60,489 nucleotides of DNA from Variovorax sp. (GCA_017744935.1 JAGIAI010000030.1:1-60489), one strand, 5' to 3'; counted from the first letter of the stretch, positions 26,819 through 35,926 are shown. Made by a program: numbers and translations. Notes: generated from the letters alone by a model not told the origin.

Positions 26819-28243
26819 CTAGAGTCCCATCACAGGTCCTTGTCGCTGGACGGCGGTGTGTTGCAGCGCTATCGCCCGTTCGCGGTCCTGTTGCTGGCTC
26901 TGTTCGAATGCCTGCATCCAGGCATGGCTGCTGTGCTCGATGGACGTGTTCAAGGCTTCGATCGTCGGCACGTTGGCGATTTGCTTGCGCGGTGAGTCGG
27001 GAGTTCCCTGGACGACGAAGACCTTTGAGGCGTCTGTGCTCAGCGCCACATGGTCGATACGATCCAATCCATTGGAACGGGCGATGACGACGAGGGCGCA
27101 TGCCAACTGAACACTGGACTGATCAGGCGTGCGGCCGACTTCCGCATCGAGCAGGCGCACTCCGGCCTAGGCCTGCCTGAACAGCCTGTGGTCTGGGTGC
27201 GAGGGGTCATCCAACTGCACAACTGGCGGGCTTCGATTCAGATCGGCAGATAGCTCCGTCGGCGTGGGTAACGCGTTGATCGGCATGTGCCGGTGGCTGT
27301 CGGCGGTATGGTCGAAATGCCGTGCAATCTCTGGCGCATGCAAGTCGCGGTAGAGGCACCGGGCTGCGGCATTTCCGAGCGAAATTCCGTTCTGCTCCAG
27401 AAGAGCCTCTTGCAGCCTGAGTCCGCGCATGTCCAAGTGCACCTCGCCGGCAACTGAGGGATTGAGCAACTCATATTGACAAACCGAGCCCACGAGTCCG
27501 GCTGCGTAGTAGTTGGTGTAGTCGGAATTGCCGTGGTGCCCCAGTTGAGCGTCGTCCGGCCTTTTGTCGAAATAGTGCTTTCCAGCGGCCTCGATGTTGC
27601 GAGGGTGGGGCGTGAGGGAAAGGTCGGTGTTAAAGGTAAAGCCTTCCTTTGCTGTGAACTGCGGGCTCCCACCGACTTCTTTGACTTCGATGAAGTCGAA
27701 GACGTAACCGACATCTTTCGCCAGTTTCCCAAGGTCCGACAAGTCGGCTTCTGGATTGCCTTGCTTGACGCGGCTGGCCAGCGCATTCCAGCCTGAAATA
27801 TGCGCGTTGGCTTCGTCGCTTCGATTGATTGCCAGCATCTGATCCAGTGCCGAGGTGTAGTCGTGGACCGGTTGACCGCTTTCCAGCACGCCTCGGACGC
27901 TTTTGTCGAATTGTTCGAGGCCTTGTCGGGTCCGTCCGCGGTTGATGCCATGCTGGATTTCATGGCCTATGAGAAAGGTGAGAGCATCCCGCTGCTTCGC
28001 ATCCAAGAGATCGCTGCGCTTCAGGTTGATCGTTCTTGTCTCAGGGTCGTAGCTGGCTCCAGCGTTCTCGGCTTCGGGCATCAACGCGAAGTGTCGCAGG
28101 TGACCGTGTTCGAGCGCGTCGTTCATCTGCTGCATCAGCGCAGGGGATTGTTCGAGGACGGCGCGGAGGTTTCGATAGGCCGGCGAAGTCGGGTCGCCAA
28201 TTTCACGGATCACCTGCTCGAGCCGTGAGGTGACGGCGTTCAT
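26819..28243 (-). pseudogene. HExxH metalloprotease-type effector with XVIPCD-like tail, interrupted by in-frame TAG
   Basis: Read from 28243, the frame gives 358 residues, then TAG at 27169-27167, then 115 more residues in the same frame to 26819. The first part has a zincin motif HEIQH (residues 94-98) with DEANAH (about 143-148) as possible third ligand. The end, HPDHRLFRQA, runs across the stop into AGVRLLDAEVGRTP, GLDRIDHVALS, KVFVVQG and a Gln-rich tail (EQSQQQDRER). This is the pattern of XVIPCD, the recruitment domain of Xanthomonadales T4SS antibacterial effectors. The TAG replaces what was probably a CAG. The start overlaps the stop of the upstream lipoprotein gene by ATGA. It is either broken, read through, or a sequence error. 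Confidence 0.75.
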
Positions 28244-28923
28244 TGCGACACCGTCAGTCGCTCGTTCTCAAGGAAGCCGATGGAGACCCGCTTGATGCAG
28301 CCATGGGAGATCTTTTCGAGGCCCTCGCTGCTTTCACCGACGATTCCGATATCTACCTCGACCAGTCCCCGCCGGTATTGCTTGGCTGCACTTTCGCGGC
28401 GCGTATTGCCGACATGCCGATAGCCCATCGTGAGCACTGCATCGTGAAACTGCACTGCGTCGAACTGGCAGATGTCTGCCTTCGAAGGGCGCCGAGTTGA
28501 GTGCTTGTCGGTCTCGACGAATGTCAGACCGAGATCGGGAAGACGGGTCGCGCTATTCAGACCCCAGATGTACAGATATCGCCATTTGTCCGTAAGCGGC
28601 TGGAATATCTGGTACGCGTCATTGGTGGGCTTTTCGGAAAACGGCTTCATCGCGAATCCGGTGAATTGCGCTACCCGGTCGGTGGTCAGATCCTGGGGGT
28701 GGCGCAATGTGTCGATCAGCGCAAGCAGTCGGCGCAAGACTTCAGGTGCATCGGGAAGTGAGGCCTCGGCCAGCGCGGAAGCGGACATGATTTTTTTCTC
28801 CGAAGGAATAGCTGGGGTGTTGCTCGTGGAACAGGCGCCGAGAGTCGATCCCATCGACAAGCAGAGAAGTCCGCGAGTTAGAAAGCGAGCCAATGGGTGA
28901 CCCATGGCGACGTGTTGAGTCAC
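28240..28923 (-). CDS. Lipoprotein, candidate immunity protein of the adjacent effector
   Basis: 227 residues from a GTG at 28923, preceded at seven bases by GGAGG (28931-28935). An ATG at 28905 would give a product six residues shorter. The signal peptide ends in a lipobox GSTLGAC, so the protein is anchored in the periplasm. The rest has no family I recognise. It sits directly before, and overlaps by 4 bases, a protein with an XVIPCD-like tail. Immunity proteins of such effectors are typically lipoproteins encoded next to them. Base composition is visibly less G+C-rich than in the neighbours, consistent with transfer. Confidence 0.7.
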   Translation of the reverse strand: MTQHVAMGHPLARFLTRGLLCLSMGSTLGACSTSNTPAIPSEKKIMSASALAEASLPDAPEVLRRLLALIDTLRHPQDLTTDRVAQFTGFAMKPFSEKPTNDAYQIFQPLTDKWRYLYIWGLNSATRLPDLGLTFVETDKHSTRRPSKADICQFDAVQFHDAVLTMGYRHVGNTRRESAAKQYRRGLVEVDIGIVGESSEGLEKISHGCIKRVSIGFLENERLTVSQ

Positions 28924-29031
28924 TTCTTTTCCTCCCGTGCGCAGAAATTTTTTTCGCATTCTAGGTACGCCTTGGTCCCCGTCGCCTTTGTTCGTTTCAA
29001 TGAATCAGCGTGGGGTACGGAGCGAATCCTT

Positions 29032-29061
29032 TCGGCTTCCGGTTCTGAAAAACAGAAGCCC
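29032..29061 (+). other. Hairpin in the 28924-29141 intergenic region
   Basis: GGCTTC and GAAGCC flank an inner TTCTG-A5-CAGAA, giving one long imperfect stem. It lies between the divergent lipoprotein and TctC genes. No T-run follows on either side, so it is not a clear terminator. The remainder of this 218-base gap shows only the two ribosome binding sites. Confidence 0.4.
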
Positions 29062-29141
29062 CTCTTCCGAAATCGCAGATTGCGCCGTGCCCTACGGATC
29101 GCCACCATGGCTGCTTCTCGCACAGTTAAAGAGGAGACACC

Positions 29142-30140
29142 GTGAAACAGAAATCAGTCTTGCAGATGCTCGTCATCGCGGCATTTGCTTGCAGCGCAGT
29201 CAGCATCCAGGCGCCCGCTGCCGCGGCCGAGACGTGGCCAGAAAAGCCAGTCACGCTGGTCGTGCCCTATTCGGCGGGCGGCCCCACCGACGTCGTGGCG
29301 CGCATGCTCGCGATCCCGATGGCCAAGTCGCTCGGCCAGCCAGTGGTGGTCGAGAACACGGTCGGCGCCGGCGGCACGATCGCGCCGGCGCGGGTCGCGA
29401 GGGCGGCGCCCAACGGCTACACGATCCTCATCCACCACATGGGCATGGCGACCGCGCCCGCGCTCTACAGGAAGCTGCCCTACGACCCGCTCAAGGACTT
29501 CGAATACATCGGGCAGGTGCTCGACGTGCCGATGACACTGCTCTCGCGCAGGGACTTCCCGGCGAACAACTTCCAGGAACTGCTGAGCTACGTGAAGGCG
29601 AACAAGGACAAGGTTTCGCTGGCCAACGCCGGTATCGGCGCGGTGTCGCAACTGTGCGGCCTGCTGTTCACGAGCCAGATCGGCGTGGACCTCACGACCG
29701 TGCCGTACAAGGGCGCCGGGCCCGCGCTCAACGACCTGATGGGCGGGCAGGTCGACCTGTTGTGCGACCAGACCACGCAGACCGTGCCGGTCATCAAGGA
29801 CGGCAACCGCGTGAAGGTCTTCGGTGTGACCACGCCCAAGCGCCTGCCGAGCCTGTCGGACATTCCCACGCTCGACGAGCAGGGCCTCAAGGGCTTCGAC
29901 GTGCGCGTCTGGCACGGCGTCTATGCGCCCAAGGGAACACCGAAGCCCGTGATCGACAAACTCAATGTCGCCCTGCGCGCAGCATTGCAGGACGACATGG
30001 TCAAGCGGCGCATCGCGGAGTTGAGTTCCGAGATCGTGCCCATGGAGAAGGTCACGCCCGAGGCGCTGAGGACGCATCTCGCGTCCGAGGTCGAGAAGTG
30101 GGGCAAGGTGATCCGCGCCGCCGGCATTCAAGGTGAGTGA
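29142..30140 (+). CDS. Tripartite tricarboxylate transporter substrate-binding protein (Bug/TctC family)
   Basis: 332 residues starting at GTG (29142) after GAGGAGA. The signal peptide ends near APAAAAE and the mature part starts TWPEKPVTLVVPYSAGGPTD. It has the usual two-lobed binding protein length. It stands alone, convergent with the EEP-family gene (14 bases between stops), with no membrane components nearby. The ligand is unknown. Confidence 0.9.
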   Translation: MKQKSVLQMLVIAAFACSAVSIQAPAAAAETWPEKPVTLVVPYSAGGPTDVVARMLAIPMAKSLGQPVVVENTVGAGGTIAPARVARAAPNGYTILIHHMGMATAPALYRKLPYDPLKDFEYIGQVLDVPMTLLSRRDFPANNFQELLSYVKANKDKVSLANAGIGAVSQLCGLLFTSQIGVDLTTVPYKGAGPALNDLMGGQVDLLCDQTTQTVPVIKDGNRVKVFGVTTPKRLPSLSDIPTLDEQGLKGFDVRVWHGVYAPKGTPKPVIDKLNVALRAALQDDMVKRRIAELSSEIVPMEKVTPEALRTHLASEVEKWGKVIRAAGIQGE

Positions 30141-30154
30141 ACCAGCGCCGCACC

Positions 30155-31030
30155 TCAGTTGCCCAGTTCGATGAAGACCGGCTGGTGGTCCGACGCCTGC
30201 GTCTGCAGATCGACTTCCATGCGGCGCACGCGCGGCGCGAGCGTATCGCTGACGAAGATGAAATCGCAGGCGATCGGGTTGGGCCCGTAGGTGTGATCGA
30301 AAAGGCGAAAGGTCGGATCGTGCGGCCGGTTCGGATGTGCGAGGGGCCACGCGTCCTGAAGACGCAGGTCGGGCGTTCCACCAACGGGCAACGCCGGATC
30401 GGTGAAGGGGCGCTGGATCTCGTCGTAGCCCGGATCGGACGCCGGCATATTGAAGTCGCCGCACAGGATGGCCTGCGAGGTGTGCACCTTGGCCTGGAAC
30501 GGCGTGCCGAGGGTATCGGGCACCGGAGGCGCGGCGACCAGTTCGCAAGCCTCCACATGGAGTTCGCGCAAGGCCTTGGCTTGTGCGAGTCGCTGCGACG
30601 CCGAGTAGTACTCGAGGTGCGTGGTCGTCACGCGCACCGGGCCCAGTTCGGGGCTGGTCAGCGTCACCGTGGTGCACATGCGCGGCATGCTGGTCACGGT
30701 CGGATCGGGCCGCCAGGGCAACGGGTGATGCTGCACACGCGAAACCGGCAAGCGTGTCGCGATCAGGTTGCCGAATTGCTGGTGCTTGCCGTTGGCGTCG
30801 AACTCATCCACAGCCGCGCCGAAGAAGACCTGAAAGCCCGGCAGCAAGGCCCGCATGTCGGCAGGCTGGTTGCCGGGCCGTCCGGGCATGCCGCCGAAGC
30901 CGGAGGCGATCTCCTGCAGGCAGAGCACGTCGAAGTCCGCCATGGCCCGTGCCTCCTCGATGATTCGCTTCGCGCTCACGACCCCGTCGAGGCCGCAGCA
31001 CCATTGGGTGTTCCATGTCACGAGTTTCAT
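30155..31030 (-). CDS. Endonuclease/exonuclease/phosphatase family protein
   Basis: 291 residues with the EEP pattern: VTWNTQW at the start, LCLQEIASG (metal Glu), ILCGDFNMP and the terminal SDHQPVFIEL (catalytic Asp-His). There is no signal peptide, so it is probably cytoplasmic. It could act on nucleic acid, a phosphoester or another substrate. It overlaps the stop of the LysR gene by 4 bases and is co-transcribed with it. Confidence 0.87.
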   Translation of the reverse strand: MKLVTWNTQWCCGLDGVVSAKRIIEEARAMADFDVLCLQEIASGFGGMPGRPGNQPADMRALLPGFQVFFGAAVDEFDANGKHQQFGNLIATRLPVSRVQHHPLPWRPDPTVTSMPRMCTTVTLTSPELGPVRVTTTHLEYYSASQRLAQAKALRELHVEACELVAAPPVPDTLGTPFQAKVHTSQAILCGDFNMPASDPGYDEIQRPFTDPALPVGGTPDLRLQDAWPLAHPNRPHDPTFRLFDHTYGPNPIACDFIFVSDTLAPRVRRMEVDLQTQASDHQPVFIELGN

Positions 31031-32007
31031 CGGGATCCCCGCTGTCGTTGATCGGCTCGTTTTATCAGCTCGCGTTGACCGCGCTGCGTCATCCTGCTTC
31101 GCTTCGGGCGGAAGTCCTGCCGCAATTCTTCGATCGTGGCGGTGGCGCTCGCGATGAATCTTTCAAGGGCCGGACTCATCCGTGCCGGGTTCCACACGAG
31201 CAGGGCCGGTGCGATGGCGGGCGCACCCGTGAACGGCACGAAACGGACGTTCTCGACCTTCGACCGCGCGAGCGAGCGCGGCACCAGCGACACACCCAGC
31301 CCCTCGGCCACCATGGCGACGATGGTGAGCCACTGGCGGGCCGCATGCACCGTCTTCGGATGCACGCCGGCCCGGCTGAAGATCGCGACGACGTTGTCGT
31401 AGTTCGCGGGTGATACCTCGCGCGAGAACATCACGAAGCGCTCGTCGGCCAGTTCGCTCAACTCGACGGCCCCGGCGTTGGCGCGGCGGTGTCCCGCGGG
31501 CAGGCAGAGCACGAACTCATCTTCGATCAGCGGCAGCGAGCGAAGCTGGGGCGGCACCACGAACGCATTGAGAAAGCCAGCGTCCAGTTGGCCGTGGAGC
31601 AGGCCCTGGAGCTCTTCCGCAGTCGACATCTCGCGCAGGATCAGCTCGATGCCATGGTCGTCGGCGTCGAAGCGCTGGACGATGGCGGGCACGCCGCGAT
31701 AGACGAGGGAGCCGGTCATCCCGATCTCAAGGCGGCCGCGACTGCCGCTTGCGACGGCAAGCGCGATGGAGGAGGCGCGCGTCACGCGATCGAGGATCTG
31801 CCGGGCTTCCTCCAGGAACGCGGAGCCGGCCGGTGTCAGCTCGACATGCTTGCTGCTGCGCAGGAGCAACCGCACACCCAGCTCTTCTTCCAGTGCCTTG
31901 ATGGCAAGGCTCAGCGGTGGTTGTGTGATGGCGAGACGGTCGGCGGCGCGGCCGAAATGGAGTTCCTCGGCCAAGACTGCGAAGTACCGAAGGAAGTGCA
32001 GCTTCAT
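31027..32007 (-). CDS. LysR family transcriptional regulator
   Basis: 326 residues with an N-terminal winged HTH (LHFLRYFAVLAEELHFGRAADRLAITQPPLSLAIKAL, shortened here to its start and end) and a LysR substrate-binding domain from about residue 90. It is divergent from a TctC-CoA transferase-cupin-acyl-CoA dehydrogenase operon, 116 bases away, which it most likely controls. A perfect palindrome lies four bases from its start codon. Confidence 0.93.
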   Translation of the reverse strand: MKLHFLRYFAVLAEELHFGRAADRLAITQPPLSLAIKALEEELGVRLLLRSSKHVELTPAGSAFLEEARQILDRVTRASSIALAVASGSRGRLEIGMTGSLVYRGVPAIVQRFDADDHGIELILREMSTAEELQGLLHGQLDAGFLNAFVVPPQLRSLPLIEDEFVLCLPAGHRRANAGAVELSELADERFVMFSREVSPANYDNVVAIFSRAGVHPKTVHAARQWLTIVAMVAEGLGVSLVPRSLARSKVENVRFVPFTGAPAIAPALLVWNPARMSPALERFIASATATIEELRQDFRPKRSRMTQRGQRELIKRADQRQRGSR

Positions 32008-32010
32008 GCC

Positions 32011-32035
32011 GAACGATTCTAGAAATGAATCGTTC
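32011..32035. promoter_or_regulatory. Perfect palindrome in the LysR/TctC divergent promoter
   Basis: GAACGATTC and GAATCGTTC form a 9-bp perfect inverted repeat with a 7-base spacer. It contains the ATTC-N7-GAAT core expected of LysR sites and lies just upstream of the LysR start. It is probably the autoregulatory and activation site of the divergent pair. Confidence 0.65.
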
Positions 32036-32123
32036 GAGCCACAAAGTGAATTGGACGCAAATGATCGGCGTCTCCAAGATGCGAACCGTCGCGATCAGAC
32101 GACGGATATTCAGGAGACAACCC

Positions 32124-33083
32124 ATGCAGTTTTTTCGACGTGCCTTGGCGGTGCTTGCGGTCACGGCGGCGCCCTTGGCCTTCGCCCAGGCCTATCCCTC
32201 GATGCCCGTCACGATGGTCGTACCGTTCGCGGCGGGCAGCGGCACCGATGCCGTGGCGCGCATCGTGGCGAAGCGGCTGGGCGAGCGGCTGAAGCAGCCG
32301 GTGCTGGTGGACAACCGGGCCGGTGCGAGTGCGCAGATCGGCGCTCAGTTCGTCGCCAAGGCCAAGCCGGACGGCTACACGCTGTTCATGACGACGAACA
32401 CCTCGCACTCGGCCAACCCGGCGCTCTTCGCGAATCTCAAGTACGACCCGATCAAGGACTTCACGCCGATCGCTCGCCTGGGCGAGTTGCCTTTTGCGGT
32501 CGTCGTGGATGCCAAGTCCCCCGCCAAAAGCATGAAGGACCTGATCGACCAGGCCAAGGCCAACCCCGGCAAGTTCTCTTACGCCACGCCGAACAGCACC
32601 TCGCTCGTGGCGTCCGAGACCATCCGGCGAATCGCCGGCATCGACGTGCTCGGCGTGCCCTACAAGTCCAGTCCGCAGGCGCTGACCGATCTGATCGGTG
32701 GGCAGGTGCAGATGTACGTCGCCGATCTCGGATCGAGCATGTCGATGATCAAGGCGGGTAGTGTCCGCGCCTTGGCCGTGACGACCAAGGGACCCTTGAA
32801 GTCGCTGCCGGGCGTTCCGCCGGTGGCCGATGCGGTTCCGGGTTTCGACCTCACTTCCTGGAACGGCGTCTTCGGTCCGGCCGGCATGCCGAGGCCGATC
32901 GTGGACAAGCTGGATGCCGAGATCCGTCAGGTGCTGGCGGACAAGGAAGTGCAGGAACAGCTCGCGCAGCTCGGCTTCGAAGTCTGGCCCAGCAGCGGTC
33001 CGGACGACTTCGCGAAGTACGTGGCCGACCAGCTCGCGAACTGGACCACCCTCATCAAGCAGGCCGGCATCAAGCAGGAGTAG
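32124..33083 (+). CDS. Tripartite tricarboxylate transporter substrate-binding protein (Bug/TctC family)
   Basis: 319 residues from the ATG at 32124, preceded by AGGAGACA. The signal peptide ends near AAPLAFAQA and the core begins YPSMPVTMVVPFAAGSGTD. First gene of an operon whose next member starts 2 bases after its stop. Context suggests that it captures the organic acid that the CoA transferase then activates. Ligand identity is not visible. Confidence 0.92.
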   Translation: MQFFRRALAVLAVTAAPLAFAQAYPSMPVTMVVPFAAGSGTDAVARIVAKRLGERLKQPVLVDNRAGASAQIGAQFVAKAKPDGYTLFMTTNTSHSANPALFANLKYDPIKDFTPIARLGELPFAVVVDAKSPAKSMKDLIDQAKANPGKFSYATPNSTSLVASETIRRIAGIDVLGVPYKSSPQALTDLIGGQVQMYVADLGSSMSMIKAGSVRALAVTTKGPLKSLPGVPPVADAVPGFDLTSWNGVFGPAGMPRPIVDKLDAEIRQVLADKEVQEQLAQLGFEVWPSSGPDDFAKYVADQLANWTTLIKQAGIKQE

Positions 33084-33085
33084 TC

Positions 33086-34330
33086 ATGACGCAGGAAGGA
33101 AAGTCCGTGCGGCGCGGTCCGCTCTCGGGTGTGCGAGTGCTCGACATGACCTCGGTGATCATGGGGCCGTACGCCACGCAGATCCTTGCCGAACTGGGTG
33201 CGGACGTCATCAAGGTCGAAAGCGTGGACGGGGACAACATGCGCCACGTCGGGCCGATGAACAACCCCGGCATGGGTCACATCTTCTTGCACGCCAACGC
33301 CGGGAAGCGCAGCATCGTCCTCGACCTGAAGCACGAGGCCGGACGCGAGGCCGCGCTGAAGCTGGCTGAAGGCTGCGATGTGCTGATCAGCAATGTGCGT
33401 CCAAAGGCCATGGCACGCCTCGGTATGGACTACGAGGCGGTAAAGGCGCGCAATCCGCAGCTCATCTACGTGAGCTGCTGCGGCTTCGACCAGGACGGCC
33501 CCGATGCGGCACGACCGGCCTACGACGATCTGGTCCAGGGTGCGACGGGATTGCCGTGGCTGATGCAGCAGTACGGCACGCCGGAACCGACCTATGTGCC
33601 GACGACGCTCTCGGACCGGGTCACCGGCCTGCATGCGGTCTATGCGGTCACCGCGGCGCTGTTTGCGCGCAGCCGCACGGGCGAAGGGCAGGCGGTGGTC
33701 GTGCCGATGTTCGAGGCGATGTCGCAGTTCATCCTCGGCGACCACATGGCCGGACTGACCTTCGATCCGCCGCTCGGCGCGCCCGGCTATGCCCGCCTGC
33801 TGACGCCGCACCGCAAGCCCTACGCAACGCGCGACGGGTGGCTCTGCGTGCTGATCTACAACGACAAGCACTGGCGGAGCTTCTTCGCGGCCATCGGCGA
33901 ATCGGATGGCCTCGGCGCCGATCCGCGCTTCGCCACCCATGGAGCGCGTGCTGCGCATATCGATGCGGTCTATGCCGAGGTCTCGCGAATCATGCGTACG
34001 CGCACCACCGAGGCATGGCGCACGCTGCTGGATGCGGCCGACGTGCCGAACATGCCGATGAACAGCCCGGCCGACCTGCTATCGAATTCGCAGCTCCGCG
34101 CTACGGGCTTCCTGCGCGACGCCGTGCATCCCACCGAAGGCCGGATGCATGCGATGGCGCATCCGACGAAGTGGTCCGGTACGCCGCCGGCGCGCGAATC
34201 CAAGCCCGCACCACGGCTGGGCGAGCACACCGTGGCGCTGTTGCGCGAGGCGGGCTATTCGCACGCGGCTGTCGAAGAACTCCTGGCAGGTGGCGCGTGC
34301 GCCGCGGCGCCGTCCAAACCCATGCATTGA
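33086..34330 (+). CDS. CaiB/BaiF family CoA transferase
   Basis: 414 residues of class III CoA transferase. GVRVLDMTSVIMGPYATQILAELGADVIKVE is the family N-terminus (given in part), with the catalytic Asp expected near residue 165-175 (ARPAYDDLVQGATG). It moves CoA between carboxylic acids. It sits between a TctC binding protein and a cupin and acyl-CoA dehydrogenase, so it probably activates the imported acid for oxidation. Confidence 0.92.
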   Translation: MTQEGKSVRRGPLSGVRVLDMTSVIMGPYATQILAELGADVIKVESVDGDNMRHVGPMNNPGMGHIFLHANAGKRSIVLDLKHEAGREAALKLAEGCDVLISNVRPKAMARLGMDYEAVKARNPQLIYVSCCGFDQDGPDAARPAYDDLVQGATGLPWLMQQYGTPEPTYVPTTLSDRVTGLHAVYAVTAALFARSRTGEGQAVVVPMFEAMSQFILGDHMAGLTFDPPLGAPGYARLLTPHRKPYATRDGWLCVLIYNDKHWRSFFAAIGESDGLGADPRFATHGARAAHIDAVYAEVSRIMRTRTTEAWRTLLDAADVPNMPMNSPADLLSNSQLRATGFLRDAVHPTEGRMHAMAHPTKWSGTPPARESKPAPRLGEHTVALLREAGYSHAAVEELLAGGACAAAPSKPMH

Positions 34331-34333
34331 CCC

Positions 34334-34723
34334 ATGAAACTGAAATACCTGATCTGCAGCGACGACGTTCCCGCCTACCAGCCAGCCAACCATCACCACA
34401 CCAGCAATCGCCGCCTCATCGGTCCGGAAACCGTGGGCGCGCGGCAGATGGAAGTGCTGCTCGGCACGCTGCACAAGGGCGGTGGCGCATTGCCGCACGC
34501 GCATCCCGGCATCGAGCAGGCCTGCCATCTGCTGGAAGGCACGGCGCATGTCGAAGTCGCCGGTGAAGCCTTCGAGATGGTGCCGGGCGATACCTGCTTC
34601 TTTCCGGCTGACGCGATGCACCTCTTTCAGGTAACCAGCGACACGCCGGTCAGGCTGCTGGTGATCTACAGCCCGCCCTACGGCGAGTCGCCGGACAAGG
34701 TTCGCCGGCCCGCGAACGATTGA
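34334..34723 (+). CDS. Cupin domain protein
   Basis: 129 residues with a single cupin barrel: GGALPHAHPGIEQACHLLEGTAHVEV (first motif, in part) and PGDTCFFPADAMHLFQV (second motif). His residues at the metal positions are kept. Role in the operon is unknown. It may be a dioxygenase, isomerase or binding protein for a pathway intermediate. It starts 3 bases after the CoA transferase stop. Confidence 0.85.
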   Translation: MKLKYLICSDDVPAYQPANHHHTSNRRLIGPETVGARQMEVLLGTLHKGGGALPHAHPGIEQACHLLEGTAHVEVAGEAFEMVPGDTCFFPADAMHLFQVTSDTPVRLLVIYSPPYGESPDKVRRPAND

Positions 34724-34746
34724 GCACGATTGAAGAGGAGACGAAC

Positions 34747-35910
34747 ATGAACTTCAGCCTCACGCCGGAACAGGAGCAGATCCGCGACGCCATCGAAAAG
34801 GTCTGCACACCCTTCGATGCCGACTACTGGTTGCGCAAGGATCGCGAGGGCGGCTTCCCGGACGACTTCCACCATGCGCTCGCGGAATCGGGCTGGCTGG
34901 GCATTGCGATGCCGGAGGAGCATGGCGGCGCGGGGCTCGGCATCAGCGAGGCGGCGCTGATGATGCACACCATCGCAGCGACGGGCGCAGGGCTGTCGGG
35001 CGCGTCCGCGGTGCACATGAACATCTTCGGCCTGCATCCGGTGGTCGTCTTCGGGACGGATGAGCAGAAGCGCCGCTGGCTCCCGCCGCTCATCCAGGGC
35101 AGGGATCGCGCCTGCTTCGGGGTGACCGAGCCGAACACCGGGCTCAACACGCTGAAGCTCAAGACGCGAGCGGTGCGCGAGGGCGATCACTATGTCGTCC
35201 ACGGGCAGAAGGTCTGGATCAGCACGGCTCAGGTGGCCAACAAGATCCTTCTGCTCGCACGCACCACGCCGATCGAAGACTGCAAGGGCACCGAGGGCTT
35301 GAGTCTTTTCTATACCGACCTCGACCGTTCGAAGGTCGAGGTGCGCGAGATCGAGAAGCTTGGCCGCAAGTGCGTCGATTCCAACCAGGTCTTCATCGAT
35401 GGCCTTCGCATTCCGGTCGAGGACCGCGTGGGCGAGGAGGGCAAGGGGTTCAGCTACATCCTGCACGGCCTGAACCCGGAGCGAATCCTGATCGCGTCGG
35501 AGGCCATCGGACTCGGCCGCGCCGCATTGAAGCGCGCCGCCGGCTACGCCAACGAGCGCGAAGTCTTCGGCCGCCCGATCGGCATGAACCAAGGCATCCA
35601 GCATCCACTCGCGAAGTCATGGATGGAACTGGAGGCGGCCCATCTGATGGTGCAGAAGGCCGCATGGCTCTACGACCAGCACCTGCCGTGCGGTGCGGAG
35701 GCCAACAGCGCGAAGTACCTTGCTGCGGAAGCCTGCTATGCGGCCTGCGAGAACGCGATCTTCACGCACGGCGGGATGGGCTACGCGAAGGAATACCACG
35801 TCGAGCGCTACCTGCGCGAAGCCTGGATTCCGCGCCTCGCGCCGGTGAGCCCGCAACTCATCCTCTGCTTCATCGCCGAGAAGGTGCTCGGGCTTCCGAA
35901 GTCCTATTGA
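34747..35910 (+). CDS. Acyl-CoA dehydrogenase
   Basis: 387 residues from MNFSLTPEQEQIRDAI, preceded by AGAGGAGACGAAC. FAD-binding and catalytic motifs include CFGVTEPNTGLNT, KVWISTAQ, and FTHGGMGYAKEYHVERYLREA at the C-terminus. It oxidises an acyl-CoA to the 2-enoyl-CoA. Last gene of the LysR-linked operon, convergent with the ugp-like cluster. The chain type of the substrate is unknown. Confidence 0.93.
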   Translation: MNFSLTPEQEQIRDAIEKVCTPFDADYWLRKDREGGFPDDFHHALAESGWLGIAMPEEHGGAGLGISEAALMMHTIAATGAGLSGASAVHMNIFGLHPVVVFGTDEQKRRWLPPLIQGRDRACFGVTEPNTGLNTLKLKTRAVREGDHYVVHGQKVWISTAQVANKILLLARTTPIEDCKGTEGLSLFYTDLDRSKVEVREIEKLGRKCVDSNQVFIDGLRIPVEDRVGEEGKGFSYILHGLNPERILIASEAIGLGRAALKRAAGYANEREVFGRPIGMNQGIQHPLAKSWMELEAAHLMVQKAAWLYDQHLPCGAEANSAKYLAAEACYAACENAIFTHGGMGYAKEYHVERYLREAWIPRLAPVSPQLILCFIAEKVLGLPKSY

Positions 35911-35926
35911 GCTTTCATCGCCGGCG

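Noticed and set aside
26819..27160. Separate gene starting at GTG 27160
   Set aside because: It is in frame with the preceding minus-strand frame and completes one domain, so it is better read as the 3' part of an interrupted gene.
28032..28233. T4SS structural genes near the effector pair
   Set aside because: No virB or virD4 homologue is present in the window; only the effector-like and lipoprotein genes are seen.
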